The notes under the pieces: model-generated
The model's input: only the letters and a program-made list of their open reading frames with translations
The model's database searches: none
Told to the model about the DNA's origin: nothing
Source: a virus
Strand: one strand, 5' to 3'
IMG/VR virus record: IMGVR_UViG_3300020213_000055
Span: 1-39,628 of that record
DNA length: 39,628 nt
In this document: in pieces, positions 8,771 to 17,284 of the stretch
How positions within the stretch are numbered: the stretch's first letter is position 1
How the letters are laid out: each line of letters begins with the position of its first letter
Program-made: the position numbers and the translations under genes

Positions 8771-9021
8771 TTATTCACCTCGAAATAGGCTCTTTCAAAT
8801 TTAGATAGGAAGTTTTCGTAGTTTAAAGCTTGAATTACTGTCCGTGCGTCCATTTCTCTAACCTCGTTTAATGATCCGTAACCAGCTTTTACTAAACGAA
8901 AATGAACCAGTAAAACTTTGTCCTCTACCCTTACTTTAGGGAACTTTTCATCATCGCGAGTATTTGTGAGTACTTCTGCGTAAGGGATTTCGTAAAAGGC
9001 AGAATGTTTTCCCTCGCGACT
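8767..9021 (-). CDS. Frameshift (-1) extension of the tail assembly chaperone
   Basis: This 84-codon frame is open from just after a stop at 9022-9024 to a TGA at 8767-8769 that overlaps the tape-measure ATG. It lacks a good early start codon; the first ATG is 57 codons in. The sequence is protein-like: FYEIPYAEVLTNTRDDEKF, then VLLVHFRLVKAGYGSLNEV and ARTVIQALNYENFLSKFERAY. It is in the -1 frame relative to the chaperone at 8931-9320, with which it overlaps for 90 bases. The pattern fits a G/GT-type chaperone. A run of four U in CCU UUU ACG (8993-8999) is the best slip site seen; it is not a textbook heptamer. Confidence 0.72.
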   Translation of the reverse strand, partial: SREGKHSAFYEIPYAEVLTNTRDDEKFPKVRVEDKVLLVHFRLVKAGYGSLNEVREMDARTVIQALNYENFLSKFERAYFEVNK

Positions 9022-9320
9022 TCAAAGCAAACAATGGCGTAATCTTGTCTTGCATCCACGGGTTCAAATGTTTCTCTGTCAATTTTCATTGAGTTATAAG
9101 TTGAACGCTCAATGCATTTCCAAAGCATGGCCTCTATTTTTTTAGAGGATAACCCCATGCAGAAAATATCTTTTAATAGAGTTAAGTCTTCCATCGGATC
9201 ATTTGAGTTTATTTTTAAAGTCTTGGCCTCTTCTAATAAAGCCTGCCAAAGATTTTTGGAATCCTCAAAAGGAGCGATCTTGGTATCAAGTTTAGCTCCG
9301 CTTGGTAAATCAATGATCAT
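8931..9320 (-). CDS. Tail assembly chaperone (G-like product)
   Basis: This 129-aa protein begins MIIDLPSGAKLDTKIAPFED and continues with a helical region containing FCMGLSSKKIEAMLWKCIERSTYN and a C-terminus ARENILPFTKSLTQKYSQIL, matching tail assembly chaperones of DUF3383-type myoviruses. It should coat the tape measure before tube polymerisation. It lies between the tube and tape-measure genes, with a second frame (8767-9021) overlapping its end, so two products are expected. The start overlaps the tube gene's end by 4 bases. Confidence 0.82.
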   Translation of the reverse strand: MIIDLPSGAKLDTKIAPFEDSKNLWQALLEEAKTLKINSNDPMEDLTLLKDIFCMGLSSKKIEAMLWKCIERSTYNSMKIDRETFEPVDARQDYAIVCFEVARENILPFTKSLTQKYSQILAMMKSSLK

Positions 9321-9772
9321 GTGATCACGCGCGGCCCATTGCTAAATTTAATAGTATACACGGAAACACTCTGATCTGTGTCACCCTCTACATTCATTTT
9401 AGCTTCGACCTGCTTAGTGAAAACTCCGCCGCTCGTAATGTAAGTATCGCTTGCAACATTACCGGCCCCGTCACCTAATTTTTTAATAAATTCCCCAATC
9501 ATCAAAACAAAACCTGAAAAGTTTGATTGTTGTTGAGCTAATAAACTATTTAAAAACTTATCATCAGAAGAGCCCCTAATAAGTCTTAATTTTATTTCGC
9601 ATTGCTTACCGCTTTCATTTAAACCGTAAATAGAATTTCCATTTTTTCCGGTTTTAACATTAGCGATATCGTTCGGGAAAGTTAGAACTACCGCGTCCCC
9701 ATCCGCCAAATCAGTAAATACTCGGTTATTTAAATTTATTGTATCTGCCCCTGACATTGCCACTGTTGACAT
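9317..9772 (-). CDS. Tail tube protein
   Basis: This 151-aa protein has the pattern SGADTINLNNRVFTDLADGD, DIANVKTGKNGNSIYGLNES and DDKFLNSLLAQQQSNF, ending with VEGDTDQSVSVYTIKFSNGPR. This is the conserved tube protein always found next to a DUF3383 sheath. It polymerises around the tape measure to form the inner tube. It is 24 bp downstream of the sheath gene and is preceded by an AGGGAGG-like ribosome binding site. Confidence 0.87.
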   Translation of the reverse strand: MSTVAMSGADTINLNNRVFTDLADGDAVVLTFPNDIANVKTGKNGNSIYGLNESGKQCEIKLRLIRGSSDDKFLNSLLAQQQSNFSGFVLMIGEFIKKLGDGAGNVASDTYITSGGVFTKQVEAKMNVEGDTDQSVSVYTIKFSNGPRVIT

Positions 9773-9796
9773 ATTTATATCCTCCCTAAAAGTTTA

Positions 9797-11224
9797 TTAC
9801 GCGTTGATGTAGATTATAATATTTGCACTTTGAATAGCACCGGCTTCCTTAGCTGCAATCTGGCAAAGAGGAGCTATTCTTGCCTCTCTCTGAGTTTGAG
9901 ATTGCTTTGCGATAGGAGCAGAATAGATGTAATAACCTACCTGTTTAATATTCGCTAGGAAGTCAGATTGATTGCCAAAAGTAGTGGAACTATTCCATAC
10001 GCCGGGCGCGAGGTATTGATTCGAAACGTACTGCTCGCACACTTTACGTTGAGAACCTTTAAATCCATCCATACCGTTTTCGGTTTGAGGTACTTTCGTG
10101 GAACTCTGCGCGAGATAGTTAAACGCTGCAATCTGCAGGTCTCCTAAGTAAGCAATTAAATTATATACCTGGTCGAAGAAAGAATTTTCCCCGCTTGTAA
10201 AAACTTTGCTTACGCCCTGAAAGCTTGCGTATACGTCAGCTCCTGCATCTTGACATAGATTTAAAAGAGTTTCTGTCATGGATGGATCGGGCTGAACCCC
10301 AATTAAATCTTTTAAATGCATCGTGGACGTTGTGTTGCTACCCTCAAAATTTGTAGACAGCGCGCGCCCTGCGTAAGATGCTTGCATAACGAGTGCTTCC
10401 TGATCGGTATCCTCGCCGTAGTAAAGCCCACGACTACGAGAGAATCCGCCGGTTGTAAGGAGATCTAAAATTCCACCTGAATTAACCGATGCAGAATTTC
10501 TCTGAACTAAAAAAACAATTTTAAGTAACGCTTGAACTACTGCCGCAACGGCAAGTGTTGCCGTTTGATCTAAAACGCTCGTTGTCATCAGACCGAAATA
10601 CTGTACAAGTCCCACCGTTCTAGTAACTGCAGCGGCAAAAGTTTCCCCTGCCGTCAATTGAGCAGGCGTAACAGTAACCGCCGTTAAACCAACCGTCTGA
10701 AGGCTATTCGCGCTAATTGTAGTGATTGCAGCATTCCCGGAATAACCGTTGAACGTAATAGTTACTAGTAGAGATGCGATACTCCCAGTAACAACCGCGT
10801 CTTCTAGTCCCGCTAGTGTTCTAACCTTAACTTGAATTTGAGAGGCTGTATCATCCCAGTTAATTGCCGCTGTTGCGTCGCCGTCAAAATTTATTACGAA
10901 CGTACCGCTTGCCGCTACACCCAAAAATGATAAAGTTTGCACTTCAACAATTAACGGAATAACTACTAAATACCCGTTGCCTGCAAGAATATTTGGTTGC
11001 TGAGAAAATACGCCGTTAGCCATCGCGTAACAATCGCTAGTACTTCCAAAATCGGTTGCTACTTCAGTGGGGCCTAAATAAATTTTATATCCTAACGCTC
11101 CGAAACCCGCGCCGTAAGGCTCGGCGGTAAATACTGCCAAGTTACTTGTGTTATATTCACCCGCGCCGCCCTGTGCTGCACTGACAGACACATTGATAAT
11201 ATTATCTAAAGATAGTTCAGCCAT
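9797..11224 (-). CDS. Contractile tail sheath protein (DUF3383)
   Basis: This 475-aa protein has the DUF3383 sheath features: an N-terminal beta region with SLDNIINVSVS, a variable mid domain (about 105-200) with beta repeats, then the conserved core YYGEDTDQEALVMQASYAGRA-type segment (about 265-290), DPSMTETLLNLCQDAGADVYASF and the C-terminal EARIAPLCQIAAKEAGAIQ. It forms the outer contracting sheath and is the evidence that the phage is a myovirus. It is followed directly by the tube gene. Confidence 0.92.
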   Translation of the reverse strand: MAELSLDNIINVSVSAAQGGAGEYNTSNLAVFTAEPYGAGFGALGYKIYLGPTEVATDFGSTSDCYAMANGVFSQQPNILAGNGYLVVIPLIVEVQTLSFLGVAASGTFVINFDGDATAAINWDDTASQIQVKVRTLAGLEDAVVTGSIASLLVTITFNGYSGNAAITTISANSLQTVGLTAVTVTPAQLTAGETFAAAVTRTVGLVQYFGLMTTSVLDQTATLAVAAVVQALLKIVFLVQRNSASVNSGGILDLLTTGGFSRSRGLYYGEDTDQEALVMQASYAGRALSTNFEGSNTTSTMHLKDLIGVQPDPSMTETLLNLCQDAGADVYASFQGVSKVFTSGENSFFDQVYNLIAYLGDLQIAAFNYLAQSSTKVPQTENGMDGFKGSQRKVCEQYVSNQYLAPGVWNSSTTFGNQSDFLANIKQVGYYIYSAPIAKQSQTQREARIAPLCQIAAKEAGAIQSANIIIYINA

Positions 11225-11264
11225 TTTTAAAACTCCTATTGGTTATTTTTATTGTAACAAAATT

Positions 11265-11975
11265 TCAAGGGCCTGTCGTTACCTCTGAGTTTTGGAAGTT
11301 CTCATAATAACGTACCGCCTTAGTATTTGTAACGAAATATTGAATAGCTACAGAAATGTTAAACCGATACGGAATAGCCGCGCCGTCCACTTGGGAAAGG
11401 TTAACGAAAATACCGGAAAGAGGAGCTATATAAAAGGAATTTATTTCTTGTTGGCTCTCTGAATAATCGCTCATAAGCGCCAAAATAATCTCTTCTTTAC
11501 GGTCTCTCGCCGCGGGGCCCCTGCTATAAATATCGACGCTTAGTGTCGCGTGCATATTTACCGATTGAACTGATTCGCCAAAGCTATTCATCTTATTTGA
11601 GCTGCCAAACGGTTTGCACGTTAGATTTGAAACAGCTATGTATAAATCATAATCCGTTGGGATAGGAAATTTCTGGTCCCACAACAAAACCCTGCCTCTG
11701 GATAATTCCATTTCTCGACGTATTACATCGCAAAATAATTGCATCGAGTTTCCTACGGTCATCACCTCAGAGATTTCATCTCCCAATGAATCGGTAGCAA
11801 TTACTACGTCCTCACCCGTGATTTCCGGCGCCACGTATGCACCGCTAGAAGAATCAATAGTACCACCTGCGCCTCCGGGCAAAACCGAATAAACATACGG
11901 TGGCGTCCCGTTGGACGCAAGAAACTGTGTTTGATTATTCGGTGATAAAGCAAATGTGCCCGCAATTAAATTCAT
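11265..11975 (-). CDS. Neck/tail terminator-like protein with N-terminal Ig-like domain
   Basis: This 236-aa protein has two parts. Residues 1-75 form an Ig-like module (ALSPNNQTQFLASNGTPPYVYSVLP, GGTIDSSSGAYVAP, written in pieces) very similar to the C-terminus of baseplate J at 2584-3990. Residues 76-236 (LFCDVIRREMELSRGRVLLWDQ, then FPIPTDYDLYIAVSNL) match the neck-terminator-like proteins placed just before the sheath in this phage type. It should cap the tail tube for head joining. The Ig part is not needed for that and may decorate the neck surface. Confidence 0.72.
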   Translation of the reverse strand: MNLIAGTFALSPNNQTQFLASNGTPPYVYSVLPGGAGGTIDSSSGAYVAPEITGEDVVIATDSLGDEISEVMTVGNSMQLFCDVIRREMELSRGRVLLWDQKFPIPTDYDLYIAVSNLTCKPFGSSNKMNSFGESVQSVNMHATLSVDIYSRGPAARDRKEEIILALMSDYSESQQEINSFYIAPLSGIFVNLSQVDGAAIPYRFNISVAIQYFVTNTKAVRYYENFQNSEVTTGP

Positions 11976-12427
11976 GTTGTAATTGGGTCTCCGCCTTCAG
12001 TGATAATGCCGAATCCATTCTCTGTAGAAAGTTGCTGATTGTCCATATAGTCCTGAACTAGTTGATACTCTACATACCCGTAAAGACTGTAATCGGTTTG
12101 GCCCATCACTCTATAATTTTGACTTCTGTACTGGACAATTTCATCAGGAAAAAGCTTTAAATTAATATTTGAATGAAGTGTAAAATGACTCCATTGCCTT
12201 TGGCCTATATCCTTCATCTCTAAATTTTTAGGGCCTGCGGGTTGCCACACACCCAAGAATGCCGTGTCTATTTTAGTCTCAACTACCTGAAAATTTACAA
12301 CCGACTTTGCTATTTGAGTAAATGTCATCGGCTGAAACCAATTCAAAAGCGCATCACTCATATCTGGTACCGTTCCAGAATTATGAGTTAGTAAAACGTC
12401 TTTGGCGTTTTGAATAGGAATACTCAT
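11972..12427 (-). CDS. Conserved neck/tail-completion protein
   Basis: This 151-aa protein carries the pattern LLNWFQPMTFTQIAKSVVNFQVVE, GVWQPAGPKNLEMKDIGQRQW, YRSQNYRVMGQTDYSLYGYVEY, shared by short conserved proteins found between DUF4054 and sheath genes in this phage type. Probable role: tail completion or neck. It ends with TENGFGIITEGGDPITT, a tag-like repeat resembling the C-terminus of the wedge protein at 4316-4732. It overlaps its neighbours by 4 bases on both sides. Confidence 0.72.
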   Translation of the reverse strand: MSIPIQNAKDVLLTHNSGTVPDMSDALLNWFQPMTFTQIAKSVVNFQVVETKIDTAFLGVWQPAGPKNLEMKDIGQRQWSHFTLHSNINLKLFPDEIVQYRSQNYRVMGQTDYSLYGYVEYQLVQDYMDNQQLSTENGFGIITEGGDPITT

Positions 12428-12879
12428 TTAACCTCACTCGAAATTGAATTGCGTAATTGCTGAGTTTCAACCAAGGTCTGTTTTACCTTTTTGAATGACA
12501 TATTAGACTTTTTCCACTTTCCAAACCCTGTACTATGAAACGCTTCCGCTACTACATTTTCTCCCACGTGGCCCATTTTTATAACCCATTCAGTAAGGGA
12601 TTTCTCGTCGATAACTTTTAATAGCACCTCTTCCGTAAAGGCATTTGATTTATTTAAAAACTTTTGAAGGTTATCTACAAGCGGAACTCTCAAAAAAGAA
12701 CGTTGAGGCATTCCATCTTTTCCGAATTCGTGTTTGTAACCGATAGATGCATTTGTTCCGTCGTCTTTTCTATTGTTTTTACCTGCAAGCACGCCTACCT
12801 TTGCGACAGGTATTTTATTCTTAAGCGCGGCTATTAAATTCTTTAGTCCGTGGTCTTTATATTCAATAGTGTCACTCAT
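12424..12879 (-). CDS. Head-tail joining / virion morphogenesis protein
   Basis: This 151-aa protein has VAKVGVLAGKNNRKDDGTNA, YKHEFGKDGMPQRSFLRVPL and EAFHSTGFGKWKK, features of the gpG-like (Mu) or HK97 gp10-like tail completion proteins ('I.A.IHEFG....PpRsFlR'). The start at 12879 is preferred because it overlaps the upstream stop as ATGA; a reading from 12918 is longer but uncoupled. It lies between DUF4054 and the other neck genes. Confidence 0.78.
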   Translation of the reverse strand: MSDTIEYKDHGLKNLIAALKNKIPVAKVGVLAGKNNRKDDGTNASIGYKHEFGKDGMPQRSFLRVPLVDNLQKFLNKSNAFTEEVLLKVIDEKSLTEWVIKMGHVGENVVAEAFHSTGFGKWKKSNMSFKKVKQTLVETQQLRNSISSEVK

Positions 12880-13307
12880 GGATTTGTATAGGATGATAAA
12901 ACCATCACTTGCCCGCATAGCATGGGCATGATCATGAATAAAAATTCCGCTCCATAATTTGTTTTTGAAATCATTGCAAACTGGGGATTCTGCATTATAC
13001 GGTCTGGAATGCTAAGCCCTTCAGAAACGGAACCAACCGATTTGCTAGATTGAAGCCAAGAATATTGACCGTTAATTCCTTGGGACGATGCCCTTAAATT
13101 CATTACCATGAAGTGGGCGGTCAAATACTCAAAACCTAAAGTGTAGGCTTCCTGCGTGCAGAATAATTCTTCGTTAATAAAAGCTGATGACTGTAACTGC
13201 GCTCTATCAATGTCTGAATCCATAACCGATGCATCAGTACTACCGAAAGGAAAGTCTCGACTAAAGAATGTTTTAAACTCTGAGACTGTAGGATTTATAT
13301 ATGCCAT
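12876..13307 (-). CDS. DUF4054-type head-tail connector protein
   Basis: This 143-aa protein matches DUF4054: N-terminal FKTFFSRDFPFGS, then AYTLGFEYLTAHFMVMNLRAS and QSSKSVGSVSEGLSIPDRIMQNP, then FAMISKTNYGAEFLFMIMPML. It belongs to the first connector proteins bound to the portal. It is the first gene after the capsid gene and its terminator, so it probably depends on read-through or an internal promoter. Confidence 0.88.
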   Translation of the reverse strand: MAYINPTVSEFKTFFSRDFPFGSTDASVMDSDIDRAQLQSSAFINEELFCTQEAYTLGFEYLTAHFMVMNLRASSQGINGQYSWLQSSKSVGSVSEGLSIPDRIMQNPQFAMISKTNYGAEFLFMIMPMLCGQVMVLSSYTNP

Positions 13308-13318
13308 CTATCGCCTCT

Positions 13319-13352
13319 AAAAAAATGGGCTTGGAGATATTCCCCAAGCCCA
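13319..13352 (-). terminator. Rho-independent terminator behind the capsid gene
   Basis: A 9-bp G+C-rich stem (TGGGCTTGG at 13326-13334 pairing with CCAAGCCCA at 13344-13352, loop 9 bases) is followed on the minus strand by seven T (13325 down to 13319). It begins 28 bp past the stop of the capsid gene and ends 12 bp before the DUF4054 gene. Partial termination here would give more capsid mRNA than neck and tail mRNA. Confidence 0.85.
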
Positions 13353-13379
13353 CCTAATCACTAGCTTACCCCAAAAATA

Positions 13380-14402
13380 TTAATACTGAAAATACAGTAA
13401 TTCAGCGGGACGTTGAGCAAGAACCCCGGTAAATTGACCGTAAGCAGCATTTTGGAAACTAAAATTATCCAAGCTGTTTGCTAAAGTATTCGTGTATTGA
13501 ACCGGGATATTCATTACGAGAGATTCTGGATCATAGTTTAAAAGAGTGTAGGTTTGCTTACTTAAAACTCCCGAGCTGCTTGCGAAATCAGCATAGCGCA
13601 GCGGAAGGATTTTAAAGTTTGCATTACCCGTCATGACTTGGAATGTTTCAAGCATTAGCTGCATGATTGATTTCAAAGGGAATGATGGACTAGAAGGAGT
13701 AGCCATTCCCAAGAAATCAGATTCAGGCATAATGAAATGCGTTGGCCACGCGGTGAACTGGCAGTTAGCGCGGTAGGTAGTCAACAACCCTTTAATTACA
13801 GCGCTTAAGTCAGCCGGGGTATCAACTAAATTACTGATTGGTTCAGTAATTAAAGATGTGTTAGCTGTAACGCCCGATTGATTCAAGAGTCCTTTTACAT
13901 CAGAACTTCCCGGAAGTCCCAAGAAAGCAGTCCTTTGAATTCCCAAATCCCAGTTTTTCTTTCTGGTACGCTCTTTCGCGGTAACAATATCCCAGTTTCC
14001 TGAGCGTGCGGCGAATTCTAAATCAAACAACGTCCACCCAGTAGATTTAGTCCAGTTTTTTACGTTGATATTCAGAGCGTCAACTCCGGCGTCTGCTGTT
14101 GCAAGGCGGGCATTGTTAGCTCCGGTACTGATAACGCCTGTTGCGAAATCATCAGCTTCGTTAAAAGAGCGGTAAAAAGTAATTTGTTGTGACCATGCGC
14201 CCTCTCCAACTTTTACAGGGAGGTAATCGGCGGGTGCAATTTCAAAAAATTTCTGCTCAGAAATCATTTTTGAAATAGTTGTAAGCGACGTAATGGGAAT
14301 ATCATACCCAAGAGCGTTGCAATGACGTTGATTGAACTCCGCAACTTTTTTCTCGCGCTCAGTTAGTACAACTTCTTTACCCGCTGCATTTAAAATTTTC
14401 AT
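13380..14402 (-). CDS. Major capsid protein (DUF2184 type)
   Basis: This 340-aa protein has DYLPVKVGEGAWSQQITFYRSF, then VKNWTKSTGWTLFDLEFAARSGNWD and WDLGIQRTAFLGLPGSSDVKGLLNQ, the signature of the DUF2184 family of HK97-fold capsids. It forms the head shell. A good ribosome binding site (TAGGAGAAAAAC) precedes the ATG, and a strong terminator follows, as expected for the most expressed gene. No N-terminal delta domain is evident. Confidence 0.9.
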   Translation of the reverse strand: MKILNAAGKEVVLTEREKKVAEFNQRHCNALGYDIPITSLTTISKMISEQKFFEIAPADYLPVKVGEGAWSQQITFYRSFNEADDFATGVISTGANNARLATADAGVDALNINVKNWTKSTGWTLFDLEFAARSGNWDIVTAKERTRKKNWDLGIQRTAFLGLPGSSDVKGLLNQSGVTANTSLITEPISNLVDTPADLSAVIKGLLTTYRANCQFTAWPTHFIMPESDFLGMATPSSPSFPLKSIMQLMLETFQVMTGNANFKILPLRYADFASSSGVLSKQTYTLLNYDPESLVMNIPVQYTNTLANSLDNFSFQNAAYGQFTGVLAQRPAELLYFQY

Positions 14403-14432
14403 TTTAGTTTTTCTCCTAGTTAAGTTTTAAAA

Positions 14433-15206
14433 TTAAGAATCAAGTCTGTAAGATGGCGTCTGCACAAAGACTCTCATTAGAGAACCGATGACTGCACTGT
14501 CAAGCGCCCATCCTACGATTGGTAGGCCAGAACTTCCGGTTACGGGAATAACTCCACCTACTGTACCACCGGAAACTCCCGATGGCAGAGAGGTTAGTTG
14601 CTGTCCTCTGCTTACTGCAAGTGCAGCGTATGCGTAAATTACATTTCCACTCATGGAGATTTGCAGTTGATCACCTGCAACATACGATGCATTTTTGATA
14701 TTGTAGTTTACAAAACCTGCGCAGACATCCGAAGTAGCCGTCGAAGGAACTACTTTAGGAACTCCGCCTGAAACCGTAGACCATTTCACGGCTTGACCGG
14801 CAACAAGAGTACCCGAACCGGCAGGGTCAAATTGGCATTCAAGAGTATTCCCGTTAAATCTCAAATCATTTTGACCTAAGATTGGGGACATTCCAAAAGT
14901 GTTCTGAGAACTAACCGCAGCAACGGTACTCACGGCGAGCTGAGAAGAGGTTCCAGCTACTGAACCGTCATCGGTCGCGATTACTTTATAAAAATAATTC
15001 GTACCGGGTGTAAGTCCACTATCGCTTAAAGAAAGAGATGTAGCTCCTGAAACAAGATTACCAGCACCCGCTGCAAACCCTGTTGTTGTGGAACGATACC
15101 ATTGATACGTATAAGGGGCCGTTCCGCCCGTTGCTACTGCACTCAATACACTAGACACGGTATCGGAAACTGAAACTTGGGATAAAGCACCTGCTGTTGT
15201 TGCCAT
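14433..15206 (-). CDS. Capsid decoration-like protein with N-terminal Ig/FN3-like domain
   Basis: This 257-aa protein has an N-terminal Ig or fibronectin-type-III-like module (residues 1-100, GGTAPYTYQWYRSTT, GLTPGTNYFYKVIATDD) and a C-terminal domain (105-257) with DLRFNGNTLECQFD, GQAVKWSTVSGGVPKV and AAMLAVSRGQ-like segments resembling capsid cement or decoration proteins. It lies between the DUF2213 gene and the capsid gene, the usual place for such a protein. The Ig part probably displays on the capsid surface. It has an AGGAG ribosome binding site. Confidence 0.75.
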   Translation of the reverse strand: MATTAGALSQVSVSDTVSSVLSAVATGGTAPYTYQWYRSTTTGFAAGAGNLVSGATSLSLSDSGLTPGTNYFYKVIATDDGSVAGTSSQLAVSTVAAVSSQNTFGMSPILGQNDLRFNGNTLECQFDPAGSGTLVAGQAVKWSTVSGGVPKVVPSTATSDVCAGFVNYNIKNASYVAGDQLQISMSGNVIYAYAALAVSRGQQLTSLPSGVSGGTVGGVIPVTGSSGLPIVGWALDSAVIGSLMRVFVQTPSYRLDS

Positions 15207-15230
15207 TTTTATATTCTCCTTTGAATTAAA

Positions 15231-16274
15231 TTATTTTCCTGAACCGTAAAGATTTTTGCCTTTAGCGGTTTCGTCGACGTAAATGTATTGCTCATCTTTT
15301 TTAATTGCCTTGAGCGGGGCATTTCTCAACTTATCAAAATGAGAATTCTTTACTTCTTTTTTATCTTCTTCTTCGTTTTCTTTTTTCTCTTCGTCTTTTT
15401 CATTCTCTGTTTTGTCGGCTGATTCTTTTTCTTTTTTCTCTTTTTCGTCTGCGTCTGCCGCAACGTCAGCATTCTTCTTTTTTTCTTCCTCATCAGCCAT
15501 GTTTTTGCACATGCCCATATGTTTAGAAACTAAATCATTTACAGACATTTCTTCTTCGCCAACTTTTACCATATGATCGCCATTTGCATAGCCATTCATG
15601 TTGATAACTTTGTCTGCTAAACTAATACATTCAGAAATCGTCATATCCTTTTTAGAGGATGGAAGAGTGACGCTCATGGCTTCTAAGTCGGCAGAATTTT
15701 CTACTTTTTCTTTTTTAAATATTTTAAACATTGATTTTTCTCCATTGGAATTTGCAATTCTCAACAATTCTGTTTCTTTTTGCAAGTTATATTCTTTAAA
15801 TTTTTCAGGGGTAAGGATTATTGATTCATCATATCTGGGATTTGGAACTAGTGCAAGATGCTCGTACTCACCATCCATTACTTCTTTCTGATATTCAACC
15901 CCATTCCATAAGCCGCCCTGTGCAAAGGAAGTTGGAATGTATGCGTTGGAAAGTCTCCACCCATTTTTAATTGCCTTATGGGCATCGTCAGAAATTACAA
16001 TAAATTTTGCCCAGTGCTTACCGTCCGACTTATTATAAAAACTTTCAATTACAAAACCGTCCGCATCTTGCAGCTTGTCTAAATTAACTTCGTCTACATG
16101 ATGCACGTATAAAGGTTTGCCCTGAAAAGTTTTATCCATCTTTTTGATGGTCGATTCATTTAAAAATATTTTGTATGATTCTTTTCCCGGCTCATCATAT
16201 TGAGCCACGCCGGGGCAAAAATGCAAACCGTAGAATATCTGTGCGGGCTGAGATGAGGCGTTTTTAATTTTCAT
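15231..16274 (-). CDS. DUF2213 head maturation protease / scaffold
   Basis: This 347-aa protein has FYGLHFCPGVAQYDEPGKES, FLNESTIKKMDKTFQGKPLYVHHVDEV and WRLSNAYIPTSF, typical of the DUF2213 phage family. From about residue 185 the sequence becomes charged and repetitive (KEKKEKESADKTENEKDEEKK as one example, 285-325), as in a scaffold or coiled domain. The family sits before the capsid gene and probably works as protease-scaffold fusion in prohead assembly. The charged tract is encoded by an A/G-rich repeat on the coding strand. Confidence 0.82.
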   Translation of the reverse strand: MKIKNASSQPAQIFYGLHFCPGVAQYDEPGKESYKIFLNESTIKKMDKTFQGKPLYVHHVDEVNLDKLQDADGFVIESFYNKSDGKHWAKFIVISDDAHKAIKNGWRLSNAYIPTSFAQGGLWNGVEYQKEVMDGEYEHLALVPNPRYDESIILTPEKFKEYNLQKETELLRIANSNGEKSMFKIFKKEKVENSADLEAMSVTLPSSKKDMTISECISLADKVINMNGYANGDHMVKVGEEEMSVNDLVSKHMGMCKNMADEEEKKKNADVAADADEKEKKEKESADKTENEKDEEKKENEEEDKKEVKNSHFDKLRNAPLKAIKKDEQYIYVDETAKGKNLYGSGK

Positions 16275-16300
16275 TGGAATAACTGATAGTGTATCATATT

Positions 16301-17284
16301 TTAAAATTTTACAAGTGGTCTAGCTACGCATCTGCACTCATAGTCCATTCCAGGATTCTTTCTCTCCCCTTTTTTATTAATTATCGGGGGACTATCCCAC
16401 CTAAAAATTTTCCCGTCGTTTAATCCATGGTAGTAACGGACATTGCCGAGAACGTGCTTGTCAGGGCTAGCGTCTTTGGGATTCCTAACGCACTGCCATC
16501 TATACTCATCGCTACCCGATTCACGGTACCTAGTTTCTTTAAAAGTGCTCATAAGAATTGAGGTCTCTTGCCGTGCAAGGAACTTTGCTTTGCGTTGACT
16601 TACCCCATAGCTTTTTTGAATCTCCTTAGCTATGCCTTCGTATCGATCACCGTTAAAAACCCTTTTTTCGATGTTTTTTCTCAGCTCAACGGTCTGCTTT
16701 TTAGTGAAATTTTTTATATATAGCTGCGTGGTATTCGTATACTCTTCGGCAATCTTAAGCCGTCCCTTATCGCTTAGCTGCGCCTGAACGGTCATTGATT
16801 TAAGCGTTTCGTTTATATTTTTTTGAGTTTTAAATAGTGCTTTGTCGAAAAAAGAGGTCATTCTCAACTTTTCGATAAGCTTATCGGGGATGACTTTTTC
16901 AATTTTCCGTAATATTTTTTCCAATACTTGTTCAAACGCAGAACTACTCATTGAGATTGCATTTCTTAGCTCTACAGGTAAAGAACCGAGCGGGATACGA
17001 AACGACAATTGCTTTCGATCCCACTCGGCACCGAGCTTTCTCAACTCTTTACTTATAATGGAATTGAATCGGCCTCTGAATTGTCCCTTATTAAAGGTAA
17101 CGCGTCCACAACGGATTGCCTCCGCTAAATAGTCACTAGAATTCTTAAGAGTTTTTTTAGGTAAACTAAGCTCGACTATAAGCGGCAAATAAATCTCATC
17201 CCTAAAATATTCTGAGATGATTTTCTCTAATTCATCGTAATCGCTTGGGCGCTCTGGGATAGGTTTTATTTCTCGTGTTCGCAT
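16301..17284 (-). CDS. Mu gpF / SPP1 gp7-like head morphogenesis protein
   Basis: This 327-aa basic protein ends with the typical C-terminal domain: AKFLARQETSILMSTFKETRYRESG, EYRWQCVRNPKDASPDKHVLG and NPGMDYECRCVARPLV, a Cys-containing motif of the minor head protein family (Mu gpF, SPP1 gp7). It is found behind the portal gene and helps capsid assembly or DNA entry. The N-terminal 60 residues are helical without a recognised domain. It overlaps the next upstream gene by 19 bp. Confidence 0.85.
   Translation of the reverse strand: MRTREIKPIPERPSDYDELEKIISEYFRDEIYLPLIVELSLPKKTLKNSSDYLAEAIRCGRVTFNKGQFRGRFNSIISKELRKLGAEWDRKQLSFRIPLGSLPVELRNAISMSSSAFEQVLEKILRKIEKVIPDKLIEKLRMTSFFDKALFKTQKNINETLKSMTVQAQLSDKGRLKIAEEYTNTTQLYIKNFTKKQTVELRKNIEKRVFNGDRYEGIAKEIQKSYGVSQRKAKFLARQETSILMSTFKETRYRESGSDEYRWQCVRNPKDASPDKHVLGNVRYYHGLNDGKIFRWDSPPIINKKGERKNPGMDYECRCVARPLVKF

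Noticed and set aside
15598-15891. 97-aa plus-strand ORF opposite the DUF2213 gene
   Set aside because: It is antisense to a well-supported gene and shows no domain or ribosome binding site.
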